Shown: one piece after another, positions 10,298-21,945 of the stretch
Numbering within the stretch: the first letter of the stretch is position 1
Layout: each line of letters opens with the position of its first letter
From: Macrostomum hystrix
Taxonomy: Eukaryota; Platyhelminthes; Macrostomidae
Assembly: GCA_950097015.1 (NCBI GenBank)
Contig: CATNEN010000008.1
Coordinates: 3,942,501 to 4,006,500 of the forward strand
Direction of reading: 5' to 3'
Length of the DNA stretch: 64,000 nt
Program-made: the position numbers and the translations under genes
Notes under the pieces: generated by a model
Seen by the model: only the letters and a program-made list of their open reading frames with translations
Told to the model about the DNA's origin: nothing
Databases searched by the model: none

Positions 10298-12876
10298 ATG
10301 CTGCTACCCCTGGCCGCAGCCCTTCTGCTGCAGCTGCCGGCCAGCAGTCGGCAGTGCCAATTCCGCAACGGCTACATCTACGAGTGCGGTCACAACGACC
10401 TCAGCCGCACGACCCAACTGCGAGGACCACTCCCCGACCACGTGAAAGTGCTGGACATCTCCTATAACAGATTCGAGGAGTTGAATCCGGCCTATCTGGC
10501 CGAGCAGTTCCCTGGAGTCCAGCAGCTGCTGGCGGTGGATAACAGGATTGCTAGCCTGACCCATACGACTTCGAGCACCTCCTGGCCCCAGTTGAAGCTG
10601 CTCAAACTGAGCCGGAACCGGCTGGAGTCCATTGTTAGAGACGAGCTGGCATTCGGCACGGGGTTAGAAACGCTGCACCTGGATGGAAATCGGCTGCAAA
10701 GTTTGAGCAGGGGCTGCTTTAGCAAGTGCCACAATTTGAGTCTGCTCAATTTGGAAAACAATAATCTGGACTATCTGCACTCGGACTATTTTTGGGGTAA
10801 GGAAAAAACTTGCGTGGATAATTTTAAAAGATTGAAAACACCTGCTCTGCCATAACGATTCAACTTAGAAAGGTATAGGCTCATCAAAACCACTAAAAAT
10901 GACCAAACTGAACTCACGCAGGCCTTTGGAGTCTGCAAACGCTGCGCCTCAGCCACAACCAGCTCACCGGCCTCTCATCGGACGCACTCGGCCATCTGCA
11001 CAGCCTGCAACTCCTGGACCTCAGTCACAACCGAATCAAATCACTGTCCGGATCTGCCCTGAGCGGCCTGCCAAGTCTGTCCGGCCTCAGCCTAGCTGGC
11101 AATCAGCTCGCCGAGCTGCCCAAGGACGCGCTGCGATCGGCGCCATCTTTGACGCATCTGGATGTGTCAGGGAATCATCTGACGGACCTCTACGCTGGTA
11201 CGGTGAGCGGCCTCGCCAACCTTGAGAGTCTACTCCTGAACGGCTCGGCTGAGCTGCGCCTAATCGATGCCGGGGCTTTTGACCAGCTGCCGCGGCTGCG
11301 TCTACTGGACGTCTCTAATAGCCGCCTGTTGGTCTACATCAGCGCGAGCGCCTTTCACGGCTGCCAGTCGCTGACCGAACTTCGCCTGTCCGGCTGTCCA
11401 CTGGCGATCGCTCCTCTGAACGACTGGCGCCAGGCCTCACCAAAGCTTGAAAAGATCGACGTCGGAGATGCTCCGATTGCCGACGCATCGTTTGCTGGCG
11501 TCGCCGTGATGGACTTGTTCCCGGCGGAGATTGTCCTGTCAGAGGGACACCGGCTCAAGCTTCCGTGTCGCTCTTATCCGGAGGGCCGAGCTCGATGGCT
11601 TCTGCCGGAAAGCCTGCGAGGAAGCGATCAAGACGTCGGTGGCGGGGAGCAGCGCCGTCACCTGCGGCATCACGTGACTATAACGTCGAGTCAAGAACTG
11701 CTGCTGCACGACGTGTTTGATCGTCTAAGTGGCGTATATGCCTGCGTAGCAACTGGCGTTGACAACGGAACCGCTCATGCTACCAAGTCCCAAAGACGCG
11801 AGGTCGCTATCACCGTGAAGCGGATGGAGAGTCGGCTGCTGCTGCTGAAGGTTGGAGTAAAGTCGGGACAGTCCGAAGTCTAGTCAACTGCGGATTTCAG
11901 ATATTTAACATTTAACTGTCTTCTTTAGAATTCTTTTAATTCGGTCCCGAAACGGACACTAATTTTAACTCACCAAATTCTTTACCATTCAGCAAAATGA
12001 TGGAAAGTTTTCTACGCATACTGCAGATCACTGAGAACAGCATTGTGGTGACATGGCAGCACTTGACAAACCCGGATGATTTTGTGCTGATGTACCGGCC
12101 GTGGGGCGACGCCGACTCCAGCTATCACCGAGTGCGCCTTCGGGCCTACATGAAGCGCTACTCGATCAGCAGCCTGCGACCAGGGTGCGCCTACCAGCTG
12201 TGCCTGGCCCTCATAACCTACACAGACTATCAGCACCTGCACTGCTTGCTGGTCACAACGCGCACCGGCAGGGAATCCGATCGAGACGCTTTCATGTTTA
12301 ACGGGCGCATTGTGCTGGTGCTGGTCATTGGGATCGCCGTGTCCGTTGGCGTCCTAGTGGCCTGTCTGGTTGCGTGCAGCTTGTCACGCGACAAAGAAAC
12401 GGACGCTTGGAGTCAGGTGATAATTTAACATTTTATGCCAACTAAAAGCGTTTAGTCTCTGCGAGTTGTAAATGTCTCGAATAATTAGGGCTAAGAAGCA
12501 ACCTTCGATGCAGGCTTCTCTAGCTGGTTCTCGTTGGTCGGACAGTCAGCCGATGACGTTTGAAAATCGCGCCGCAGCGGACGACTACTTCGGCGATGCT
12601 GGCGACGCTCTGGACAGCGAGGTCGACGATGATGATGAGGACGATCGAGGTCAAGGAAACAATGCCAGAGTTCACCAAACCGTTGAAACTTCTGTGATAG
12701 ACGGCATAGAACTTCGACTGCAGGCGAATGAAGGCGACGGTCCTCATGGCGAGGACGAATTCGGCGAGCGTCTGGTGACCAGCGTTCTGCAGCACCAGCG
12801 ATTGACGGAGCCGGCTGGACATGGCACTGTCAGCAGCAACAGCGAAGCCCGACAGAGCAGCGACGAAGGATTGTAG
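10298..12876 (+). CDS. LRR-Ig-FN3 single-pass membrane protein (LRRN/LRIT-like)
   Basis: Four coding exons are inferred: 10298-10796, 10922 to about 11861, 11993-12416 and 12496-12876. The product (about 745 residues) begins with a signal peptide (MLLPLAAALLLQLPASS). About 12 leucine-rich repeats follow (for example LKLLKLSRNRLESI and LQTLRLSHNQLTGL). Next comes an Ig domain (LKLPC ... SGVYACVA), a fibronectin III domain starting FLRILQITENSIVVTW, and a transmembrane helix (IVLVLVIGIAVSVGVLV). The cytoplasmic tail of about 140 residues is acidic (EVDDDDEDD). This order matches neuronal LRRN proteins, and LRIT proteins have the same order with fewer repeats; they act in cell adhesion and synapse organisation. 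Phases agree at junctions 1 and 3. The exon 2 donor is uncertain: strong sites at 11850 and 11856 give the wrong phase, while weaker sites at 11861 or 11870 fit. A cell-surface role is inferred. Confidence 0.75.
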
Positions 12877-13960
12877 ACTGCGGGAAGCGATAAATGTCTG
12901 TCTGGACTAAAACTGAGGATTGTATCTGCTCTTAAATGAACGGCTGTTCAAAGTCTTAGAATCGTCTATTTCCAATCCGAAGAGGGTCATAGCTATGGGG
13001 TGAAATGCTTAGTCGCAAGCCGGACAAAAGAGTGCATTTGCAAGTCTCTGATCTGACGAATTTCATGAATTGTGTACAATTTCCTTAACGGGATTCTTAA
13101 AATGTGTCTGTAAGTTTCATGTTGAAAGCAATTGTGAACACGTCCATGCAATTAAGTATATAGTAGAAAGCTAGACAATTGCACATGAATTTCATGCACA
13201 ATACAGTAGCATTTGACGATTTGGAGTAAAATCATTTGCGTGTTTCGGCATTCAATGCTAGCTTGCAATTTACACACCTATGTTAATAAACACCACACTA
13301 ACAGTTGCATGCACTATAGCTTACTAGAAGTAGTTGCGGCACTTTACTTTCATTGTAAGGAAGTGACTCACCCAGTGTAAAATAAGATCTCTGCAAATGG
13401 ACCGCAATTCTGCAACTTTGTCAATTGATTTGCATAGCATATTATGGACTTAACGAACTAGTATACGCAAGCTAGTGCGCATAGCTGCAGTGAGGTCAAT
13501 TCCCATTAGCAATAATGCACATTCTAAGAAAGTGAGTGGCTAAATCTTGAATAATCCACCAACGACTCAGTTGACGAGTTTAACACAGCAAAAACGCGGA
13601 GATTTTTTATTAATAGGAGCTGAGTCACGCCATGAGTAATTCCGCACGCATTAGAATATAAACAATGTGTTACAACCAACAGAGAGATTGCATTTAAGAC
13701 AAGGACATATGACCTTCAAACTGAGGGCATAAAGTACGAGTACAAACTGAAAGGATAATTTGTAAGCTGTGGGCCTCAGCAATTTCAAATTAAAACTACT
13801 CGTACATACTATGGGATTCTGGGAAACTTGAAGGCATGATTATTGGTATTTTAGAGAATATAACAGCTCGACCCCATACGGGGGTGTTTTGCTAGTCAAT
13901 TATACTAAATATGGAAACTAAATGTACGTTCATATAAGAGTATTAAGGACCACTAGAAGG
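12877..13960. other. 3' flank of the LRR gene and intergenic DNA
   Basis: AT-rich, no gene seen. AATAAA at 13285-13290, about 410 bases after the stop, is a possible polyadenylation signal for the LRR gene. Confidence 0.4.
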
Positions 13961-14637
13961 AGAAGGACGGGATACGTCGTTTCTTAGATACCTTACGAGC
14001 TATTAAAGGCAGATTTTAATGACGGAAAAAATTCACTAGCGAGATAGGAAATTTTCACGTTTTCACATTAAAATATTGATAGCTCTTTATTGGAAGCAGA
14101 TGGCCAATGCTGTTCTTTTAATATATCTTGCAAAACTTTTTTGCTTCAAGAAATTTTAGAAAGCTTCATTAAAAAATAAATGATTTTCATTTTATTTTCT
14201 TTTATTTATTATGAAACACAACAGCGACCAATCAGACATAAAAATAGCCTATATCTTGGCCTACTGATTTGTAGTTCTACATCTACATACTTGAAATAGT
14301 TCTCGCGTAATACACGTATATTTGATTAGAAAGTGGCTGTAAAACTGAGTTAAATCACACGATAAGCTATTGACTGGCTATTGTGCTTCATAATAAATAA
14401 ATGAAAATAAAATGAAAATCATTTATTTTTTAATGAAGCTTTCTAAAATTCGTTGAAGCAACATGTTTTGCGAATTATATCAAAATATCAGCATTGGATC
14501 TGCTTCCACTGAAAAGTAATCAAAATTTTTATGTGAAAAACGTGAAAAAATCCTACGAGTATCTCATGCTTGTGCATTTTTCCCGTAAAAATCTGCCTTG
14601 AACTTTTTTCCAAGAAACGAAGCGTCACGTCCTTCTG
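13961..14637. mobile_element. foldback element with ~250-bp inverted repeats
   Basis: The left arm (about 13961-14215) and right arm (about 14387-14637) are imperfect inverted repeats. Matching landmarks are AGAAGGACG at the left edge with CGTCCTTCT at the right edge, and TTTATTTATTATGAA with TTCATAATAAATAAA at the inner edges. The ~170-bp centre is unrelated and has no open frame. The structure fits a non-autonomous foldback or MITE-type DNA element. No target-site duplication was identified with confidence. Confidence 0.8.
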
Positions 14638-15354
14638 TATATCTATGGACTGAACCGCTGAACCGATTCTTTAAGTGTTCCTCGATTTACTTACTAAAAC
14701 TAATGCTATAGATGGCTGTCTATACTGCCATTACCGTTGTGCTGTAAATCTAACCGTTCTTCAGTAGCGTCTCTCAGAAGCTCTAGCGAAAAGTGAAAAT
14801 TTTGTAGAAGAAATGTTGAGACAAAAAGAAAAAAAGTGGCCAGTACGCTTGTGTAGGAGTGCTTGATTAAAAAGTTTTGCATGCAGCGAAAATGTATTAA
14901 ATTTCGTCTACGTGAGTTTTGAGTTTCATGCAGTGAGCTTACTAATTGCGGTAGTAGCGCTTTGATTAGCATCAACCATAATGTGTATACATTCAGGATA
15001 CTGAGACAGCACAGCTGCTTCAGTAACTCGTAGTTCGCTCGTAGTTCTTGAACGATTAGGTTGTTGAAAGAAAGCAAAAAAAGGATTATCGAAATAGAAA
15101 AATAATCGTTCTCTCATATTCTACGTTAAAAATTAATATATAAAGAGCGTATAGCGATAGCAAAGGAAAATCATATGCACAAAGGAAGACTAAGGTAAGG
15201 TTTTTTCACACTTTTTTTGTTAAAACCCGTTAAAAGGTAGACGTAAAAAGGTACACTGGCTGGACATAGCACAAACTGCTGCATTGAAGTGTACTTGGGT
15301 ACTACGGATACTTGTTTGTCCATCCCGCACAAACAACAAGCACGAATTGTTACA
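14638..15354. other. intergenic, no gene seen
   Basis: AT-rich spacer holding the presumed 3' untranslated region of the minus-strand gene at 15355-18777. No antisense AATAAA was found close to the stop codon. Confidence 0.4.
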
Positions 15355-18300
15355 CTAGTTGAGCTTCAGGTATTGCGCAGGCACTAAGCCTCTCTTGCCA
15401 TTAACCTCGGCGTTGTACATGCCATCAGGTCTGACTGGCCCGAAGGTTTGCACATTGTCGCCACGGTGGAGCTCCAATTCGAATGGTGGAAAGGCTGACG
15501 GCGAGTGCTCACTGGGCTGATAGTCGTACAGAGCCTTGCGAACAAACGGCTGCGGCGACGTTGGCGGTGGTAGGCCCAGACGAGCGGCCGCGCCGGCTGG
15601 CGAATTGTCACGGGTGCGAAAGCGATCGTCGTTTGGCGCTGTGACAGAAGACAAAGGCTGCTGCTGCTGCTGATGCTGTGGTGACTCTGGCCTTGCGCCA
15701 TTAGTTCCATCCGGATTCTGGACCACCGGTGCTGGACTGTTGCTGCCATTCGCTTGGTGGCGGCTCTCTGCTTGCTGGAGAGGTGGGGGAGGCGGTGGCT
15801 GCTCACTGAAGTTTGGTCGGTGTTCGGCTGGCCGCTCGACTTCAACTGTAAGAGGTGATGTCAGTTCGCGGTGCTGCCCAGTGTTGACAGACAAAGCCGT
15901 GGGTGCCAGGCTCATTTTGGCCTTGTCTGAGGTATCGCCATCGTAGCTGTACGATTGCACACTGATTCTAAGCGCATTGATGTCCACGTCGCCTAGCGAC
16001 GATCTGGGGACGACTGACTTCGTGACGCGCGAGCTTACTACCGGCTGCTGTTCGACCCCGTTGACAAAGATCTTGTATCCGGCCACCACAACTCCATTGC
16101 TTCTGTCCAGCTCGTCTAGGGCTGGTGTGTCCCACTCCACGACAAGATTGTCACTGTCTGGTTGAAAACTGGCTCGCACATTCCCAGGGGGATCCATATG
16201 ATGTGGTATTGGCTGCTGCTGCTGCTGCTGCTGGTCAGGATGATTCTGCTCTCGTGAAAGATACTCCGGTTGATTGTTTTGCTGAGGTTGATAATGCTGG
16301 TCCTGGTCATGGTGAGCTGGCAATCTTGCGGCTGATGATGGCCTTCTATTTTCATCTGGCCCCGGCTGCTGTTCCATCACGGGATACGTGTTTGTCCGGA
16401 CCAACTCTGGTTTGTCGGCAGCTGGCTGCCTAGAGCCATGTTGCGCTGACGGGTCATAGGCACCGGACTGGCTAGGATACTGCCGAACTGGCTCTTCGCG
16501 TGCGTAGTGGTCGTATGGCTCGTGGTTATCTTTGTTGCTGAAACGAGACGGATCGTAACCGCGCTGCTGTCGTCTTGCCTCGTCGTCTTCTCTTTTTGTG
16601 GGCCGAATTGCCTCCTCGTGGACCGCATCTTCTGGTCTCGGTCCAGCGCCTCTTCTCTGCGGTTCGCCTCCCTGCTGCTGGTGAGGAATCTCCCAAGCCG
16701 TTGGTGGCGGAACTCTGGATCCTGGCTGACCCTGAGGCTGCCTTCTATCCTGATGATCATGATTGTCATAATGCCTTTGCGGGCCTATTGACATTGTCGG
16801 CTCATTTTGAACTGGTTGCTGCTGCGCCCTTCTCGCTTCTTGATTTCGAGGCACGTCTTTGCTGGGGTATTGCTGCTCCGGCTGCTGCCGACTGTTGCCG
16901 TATCTGTCCTGCGGTTGGGACTGCGCTCTGTCTTGGCCGTAGCTAGGTGACTGTGAAGACATGCGTGTGCCCTTGACCGGCTCATAAGCTGCCATTGGTG
17001 ATCTCTGAGCGCTGGCGTGCGGACGTCGATCCCTCGATCGTCTTACTCTAGCAGAAAGTGGTTCTCCATCCAGGTAATCATCCAAGTCGATGTAATCATT
17101 CAGCGCGCTGTTTTGATTCCTGTCGGCCTCTTGAAGTAGATCGCGAGGAAGACGATCGCCACCGGCTCTCAGCTCGTTTGCTAGTCGACGAATGAGGTCA
17201 TCCTTCTCCTTGCAGCGATTCTGCAGGCGCTCAACCCTTGGCCTCAACTTGGCCAGCACCAGCTCATTCTTGAACCTTTCTCTTTCCACTTCCTCGTACT
17301 TTTGTTTCACTCTCCTGAAGTCCACTTCCAGGTCTCTATAGAAGTTATTCTCCTTCTCTAACTCATTGAGCACATCTTTCAGTTTATTGAGCTCCTTCTG
17401 TGTGGCCTCTTCGTCCACAGCTTTTTCTCGAAGCAGCTCCTTTAACTGTTGTACTTCAATCATCAGATTACGCCTGTCTTTAGCTAGTTGATTTTTATCC
17501 TTTAAAGCGGATTTCAAATCAAGAACAAGATCATCAAGCACTTCTTTATCGCGTTTTATTGACTCCAGTTGAAGGATTTTGGCTTCCAGAGTTCGAATCG
17601 CCTCAGCCATGTAGGCGTTCTCTTCTTCCAGGTTGTGGCATCGCTCTCTGACATCGACTAGCTTGTCCTTTTGTTCCTTGAGAAGCTTGGCCTCTCTGTT
17701 CGCCGCTTTGCTGTGATTGTCTGCCACGGCCTTCTCGTTCTCAAGGCCGGCAATCTTGGTCTCCGCTTGCGCCAGCTGTTTTGTCAGCTGTTCAATCTGA
17801 TCGTTCTTACTCTTTATCTCCCGATCTTTCCTATTGACAACGCCTTGCATGTTTTTCAGCTCATTTCTAGCCGCTTCTATCTCGAAATTGGCATTGGCCA
17901 GCTCGTCTTTCGTTCGGTCCAAGTCTTCGCTAACCGCTTCCAAACGCTCCGTCTCTCTAAGCGCCTTTTTGGCCACGATAACCCTGTCCAGGTTGTCAAC
18001 CTCGGACTGCAACTGGAAGACGTGTCGGTCTCGTTCAGCTAAGTCTTCAGCTAGTTTAGCGTTCTCAGCCGTGAGCTCTGATATGAGTTTCTCTTGATTG
18101 TTGATAATCCTATCCTTATCTTTTACAGTATGGCGCAACAGGTATGCGTCGTCAGCAGTTTTCAGCTTCCTGTTCATTTCGTTTTCAATGTACTTGTTCG
18201 TCTTCAGCTCGCGCGTTTTAATTCGATTTTCTGCTTTTAGATCGCCGAGCTGCTCCTCCATCTGCCGTCTGCGGTTTTCCTCGTCGTTCAACAGATCCTT

Positions 18301-18777
18301 GGTGTCAGTCGTGGCGTTCATTGGCACCTTGAACGCCTCCTTCGGCTTATCGTCCATCCTGTTCAGCTTCTTGCTCAGCCACGCGGAAGACATCGGATCG
18401 TTGGCTGCCCGGCCACCCAGTTTCTGCGGGTACATCTCCAGCTCCTGGTGATCCAGCACGAGCGAGTTCTCGCTCGGCGTAGGACTTGCGACGTAGAACC
18501 TGTCAGCATCGTTGTAGCCGATAGGTGGTGGTGGCGGAGGCGGGGGAGCCGGTGGCGCTGAGAGTGGCTGATTCGCAGGCTGCTGGTGTTGCTGCTGCTG
18601 CTGTTGTTGTGGTTGCTGGCCTTCCATTGCCTGCTCGTAGCGTCTCTGCTTCTCTTGTATTGCAAGAGAAGGCTTTTTAGGCACTGGTGGTCCGTTCTGC
18701 GGCCACCGCCTGGCGAGTTTAAAGTTACTTATCATGGCCGCGCTTCCCGGCCTTCCGGCCCCTTGATTGGATTGCAT
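15355..18777 (-). CDS. coiled-coil/FN3/SH3 scaffold, RIM-binding-protein-like
   Basis: A single uninterrupted frame of 1,140 codons, ATG at 18775-18777. From the N-terminus: a short basic segment, a poly-Gln/poly-Pro stretch (about residues 53-90), and a long coiled coil (about 160-550) rich in heptad-like K/E/L. A disordered Gln/Pro/Arg-rich region follows (about 580-865). Then come one fibronectin III-like domain (about 865-975, containing NLVVEWDTPALDEL and VAGYKIFVNGVEQ) and a C-terminal SH3 domain (about 1077-1140, with KALYDYQPSE, ELELHRGDNVQTFG and GKRGLVPAQYL). The SH3 and FN3 resemble RIM-binding proteins and TSPOAP1, active-zone scaffolds that link RIM to calcium channels. Those have three SH3 and up to three FN3 domains, so this is a reduced or divergent relative. 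It has no introns, unlike every other long gene here. A presynaptic role is inferred. Confidence 0.7.
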   Translation of the reverse strand: MQSNQGAGRPGSAAMISNFKLARRWPQNGPPVPKKPSLAIQEKQRRYEQAMEGQQPQQQQQQQHQQPANQPLSAPPAPPPPPPPPIGYNDADRFYVASPTPSENSLVLDHQELEMYPQKLGGRAANDPMSSAWLSKKLNRMDDKPKEAFKVPMNATTDTKDLLNDEENRRRQMEEQLGDLKAENRIKTRELKTNKYIENEMNRKLKTADDAYLLRHTVKDKDRIINNQEKLISELTAENAKLAEDLAERDRHVFQLQSEVDNLDRVIVAKKALRETERLEAVSEDLDRTKDELANANFEIEAARNELKNMQGVVNRKDREIKSKNDQIEQLTKQLAQAETKIAGLENEKAVADNHSKAANREAKLLKEQKDKLVDVRERCHNLEEENAYMAEAIRTLEAKILQLESIKRDKEVLDDLVLDLKSALKDKNQLAKDRRNLMIEVQQLKELLREKAVDEEATQKELNKLKDVLNELEKENNFYRDLEVDFRRVKQKYEEVERERFKNELVLAKLRPRVERLQNRCKEKDDLIRRLANELRAGGDRLPRDLLQEADRNQNSALNDYIDLDDYLDGEPLSARVRRSRDRRPHASAQRSPMAAYEPVKGTRMSSQSPSYGQDRAQSQPQDRYGNSRQQPEQQYPSKDVPRNQEARRAQQQPVQNEPTMSIGPQRHYDNHDHQDRRQPQGQPGSRVPPPTAWEIPHQQQGGEPQRRGAGPRPEDAVHEEAIRPTKREDDEARRQQRGYDPSRFSNKDNHEPYDHYAREEPVRQYPSQSGAYDPSAQHGSRQPAADKPELVRTNTYPVMEQQPGPDENRRPSSAARLPAHHDQDQHYQPQQNNQPEYLSREQNHPDQQQQQQQPIPHHMDPPGNVRASFQPDSDNLVVEWDTPALDELDRSNGVVVAGYKIFVNGVEQQPVVSSRVTKSVVPRSSLGDVDINALRISVQSYSYDGDTSDKAKMSLAPTALSVNTGQHRELTSPLTVEVERPAEHRPNFSEQPPPPPPLQQAESRHQANGSNSPAPVVQNPDGTNGARPESPQHQQQQQPLSSVTAPNDDRFRTRDNSPAGAAARLGLPPPTSPQPFVRKALYDYQPSEHSPSAFPPFELELHRGDNVQTFGPVRPDGMYNAEVNGKRGLVPAQYLKLN

Positions 18778-19639
18778 ACAACCGCCCCTGTCCTGAGCAA
18801 ATTTACTTTAAATGCCAGTCTGCTCAACCGGCGGTTGCCGAGTCAGAATACGGGTGCCGCCTAGTGCGCGCCTCAATCGATTACTACTTATACGTCCCTG
18901 TGGCTCTCTTCCTTACCCCAAACCCGATGTTGGCGATTGATTTTTTCCACTACAACGCCCGGTAGCAGCAGCTGTGCACTGCAGGGTTGGACCAGCTCCA
19001 GAATGCGCTGCTTGGCGCGGGTTGTCAAAGTGAGCGCGGCTCCGGGTGGATTTTTTTCGGCTGTAGCCACCGTTCGTGATCGCTGCCTTGACAAACACTC
19101 AACTCCGCCCAGCTAGCCGCTCTCTGCAAATTTCTTAACAATCGTAAAAAACAAACAGCCACACCTGGTGCTCCCTTCCAATCAACTTGGCCCTATACGT
19201 GTGCGGCGCAAAGCGTCTCTCAGAACCAGACCAATCGAATTTAACAAAAAATTTCATTCCTTTTAAGTTGGATTTGCAAACCAGTTTGAGTGGGCTTTGG
19301 GCCACTTTTTGGCGACAAACACGCGGTCAGCTGTTTGTGCTCGCACAGTGAATGAAATCGATAGCTATAATACTAATGCCCACTTTTATTCAGACTGATC
19401 ACTGAAGTTTCTATTGGTTATACTGCAGGGACTCTGCTATGCTTTGCTTCCACAGATATGAAGCATTTGCGAGAAAAATGACGGTCAAGAAGACTATATT
19501 CAGTAAAAAATTAGTGCAAAGTTCTCTACAGCGGTATTGGGCCAGCCCGACACAAAAACCGCAGCTATTTAGCGGCGCTTCTGAAAGCTGTGTACGGCTC
19601 TTTAGTCCATGGACTGGAGCACGCAACACCCAACCGGCC
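18778..19639. other. 5' flank of the minus-strand gene, intergenic
   Basis: The proximal part is GC-richer and should include the promoter and 5' untranslated region of the RIM-BP-like gene. Small open frames (60-72 codons) are present on both strands and none is recognisable. Confidence 0.35.
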
Positions 19640-19785
19640 TTAAATTACCTCACCTAATGCTGGCACCAAAAGCTCAGAGTTAAGGTGTCTTGCTTTCATA
19701 AATTAACCTGGTGTAGACAGGAATCGAATCCGATCATTCGGAGCAGAAAGGAAGCGAACTTGCAAGCGTATGCCCATTGTGCCCG
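19640..19785 (-). mobile_element. SINE fragment (family B), degraded
   Basis: Read on the minus strand it shows GGATTCGATTCC (tRNA B-box-like), then CAAGACACCTTAACTC. These are the same landmarks, in the same order, as in the copies at 54690-54870 and 60810-60935. The A box is not clear, so this is an old or 5'-eroded copy. Confidence 0.5.
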
Positions 19786-21364
19786 AAATGTTTTAGACAA
19801 ACATAGAAAAAAATAGTGGGTAGCTAAGCAGTTTAAACCATGAGGACCGCTAGTAGTTGGCTCTACTTTAGTAGTCCTTGGTTTAAACAAATAAAAGTGT
19901 ATGCAATATTTCATTATAGCTGCACAAGTGTATTAATATTTGAATATTCGGATTCCTGCTTCACTCTCGATAAGTTTTTAAGCTGATGCGATTTACTCGC
20001 GGCCTGACAGGCTCTCGCAGGACTTTAAATAGTCAGCGCATTAAAACAATGCTTTAAAATAGTATTCCAGATAAAAAACAAAGACACTATCCAATACTTA
20101 CCAGTTTAGTTAAAGTTTCAATTTTTACTTATTTTCATGAAGGACTTTTTCATAGAACATGCCAAGAAAACAATTTTCAAACTTACACTTTCTAAACCTT
20201 TTCTTTTAGCGTGCAGGCAGGCAGCAGCGTCGTGGGGTTGTTTGTTTGTTGCCGATTCAACTTTTTGTGGATTTTTAGTGTAATAATTAGCGAGATCTTT
20301 CGTTTCGAAAAACCAAAATAGCCTACCTTGTTTCTTCTCATGCAACTTTAAATTGCCAATATAGTTAATTTTGGATTTACCTATTTGCCTTCCATTCTAT
20401 TACCAGTTATTAGTAACGGTTGTAGTGATTTTTTATTAAATAGTTCTGTTTTTTTGGTACTTTGTTAGCCTAACACGAAAGTAAAAAGTAGAATTGATAC
20501 AAATGTTTGAATTATATTTTGAATATAGTTTGAATAATTTAATTTTGAAGAACTTTGAATAAATTTTACTTTTCTTAGTTTTAAGAGCAAAATAGACAGA
20601 ACTAGGCAGACTAAAACTAAAAGTATATTTTCAGTCTATTGACAGTCAGTAGACAAAACTACTACTTTGAAAAAAAGATGAGAACTGTAAGAACATATTA
20701 TTCTAAGACATTTCTTTAATTACAAAAAGTGTATAATGATAAAGTTTAGCAAAAAGACTTACATAATTTTTGTTTAATTGCATATCGTTCTTAGAACTAT
20801 TACCATAATTTGAAATGTTATTTTAAGAAAATTATTTTAGTCGTCATGACTTTAGCTTTAGCTTTCATGGATGATTGTGTTGCTTGCCATAGGGCCCACT
20901 GTTGTTACAGCTAGGCAGCATGCCCTTCGGTGTGACAAATGTGACCACTAGTAATATTTGGAAACAGAAATGTTTGGTTCCAGCTTTGTGTATTTATAGG
21001 CTAGGCCTATTTATTAGCTCTATAGCTTTCAGAAAAATCCTTGCATTCTAACAAATTATAAATTATAAAACATTTGCATTATATTTTAATGTGAAGCTAG
21101 ATGATATAATTAGTTATTCCAACTAATACCTATGTTAACAGATGAATGGACTATATCATATATAGGCAAATCAAAGTATTAGTATATTTGCTTGTTCAAA
21201 TTGTTGAAATTGCAATGCTGAGGTATACAATGGTACATGAGTTTTCAAATCAACTAGATTTGCTTTCTATGCAGCATATTTTGTGTGAAATAGTTATTTT
21301 GGCAATGGAGGTGGTATGGGGCTGATGGCAAATAATATCTGATAATTACCTAATGAGAAATAGG
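19786..21364. other. AT-rich intergenic DNA, no gene seen
   Basis: Very AT-rich. Only a 75-codon minus-strand frame (20118-20345) of no recognisable kind was noticed. Confidence 0.45.
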
Positions 21365-21575
21365 TGAATAGCAGTGTAGTGGTTTACTCTTGCACAAAAG
21401 TCTTTCAGTTCAATTCCACAGTGAGGCCACATTTATTTGGTGTGCAGCCACAGAAAGAAGGATAAATAGGTATTATCATGCAATTCACTTGCTCGAGGGC
21501 CAACCTCTAAGGCATACTCATACACTGCCTGACAATAAGCAAGTCAGGGCTGGCTGCAGGTCTAGTGTCACCAAA
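21365..21575 (+). mobile_element. SINE (family A), diverged copy
   Basis: The segment GTGAGGCCACATTTATTTGG, then GCAGCCACAGAAAGAAGG, then GCAATTCACTTGCTCGAGGG aligns with the better copies at 28905-29095 and 55625-55828. The tRNA-like head is present but decayed (AGTTCAATTCC in place of the B box). Confidence 0.65.
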
Positions 21576-21945
21576 TGAGGCCCAACATTACAACAACAGA
21601 TTTAGCAGTAATGGGGCTTCTTGAACTTTAATCCTATAATGTGCTTTGGGTATTCCAATCAACTTCAAACTTCGACCTATGTCTATGTATTACTAGTGTC
21701 TATGACCCACTAGAAGACAGTGGATAATCAACCCAATGTATTTTGTAGCTTACCTGGTGCTTAAAAATATGACATGTAAAGTAATTAGTGCAAGTTTTAC
21801 TAGATGCAGTTTTACCCTAGCCTTTATTTTATTTATCTGAATATCTAATTTACCTGTCTTTTATCATTTCAGTACATTTTTGGTATCTTTTATGCTGGAT
21901 AATTTCAAATAATTCGTTTTAGTCTTGGTAGATAAAAAACCCAGC

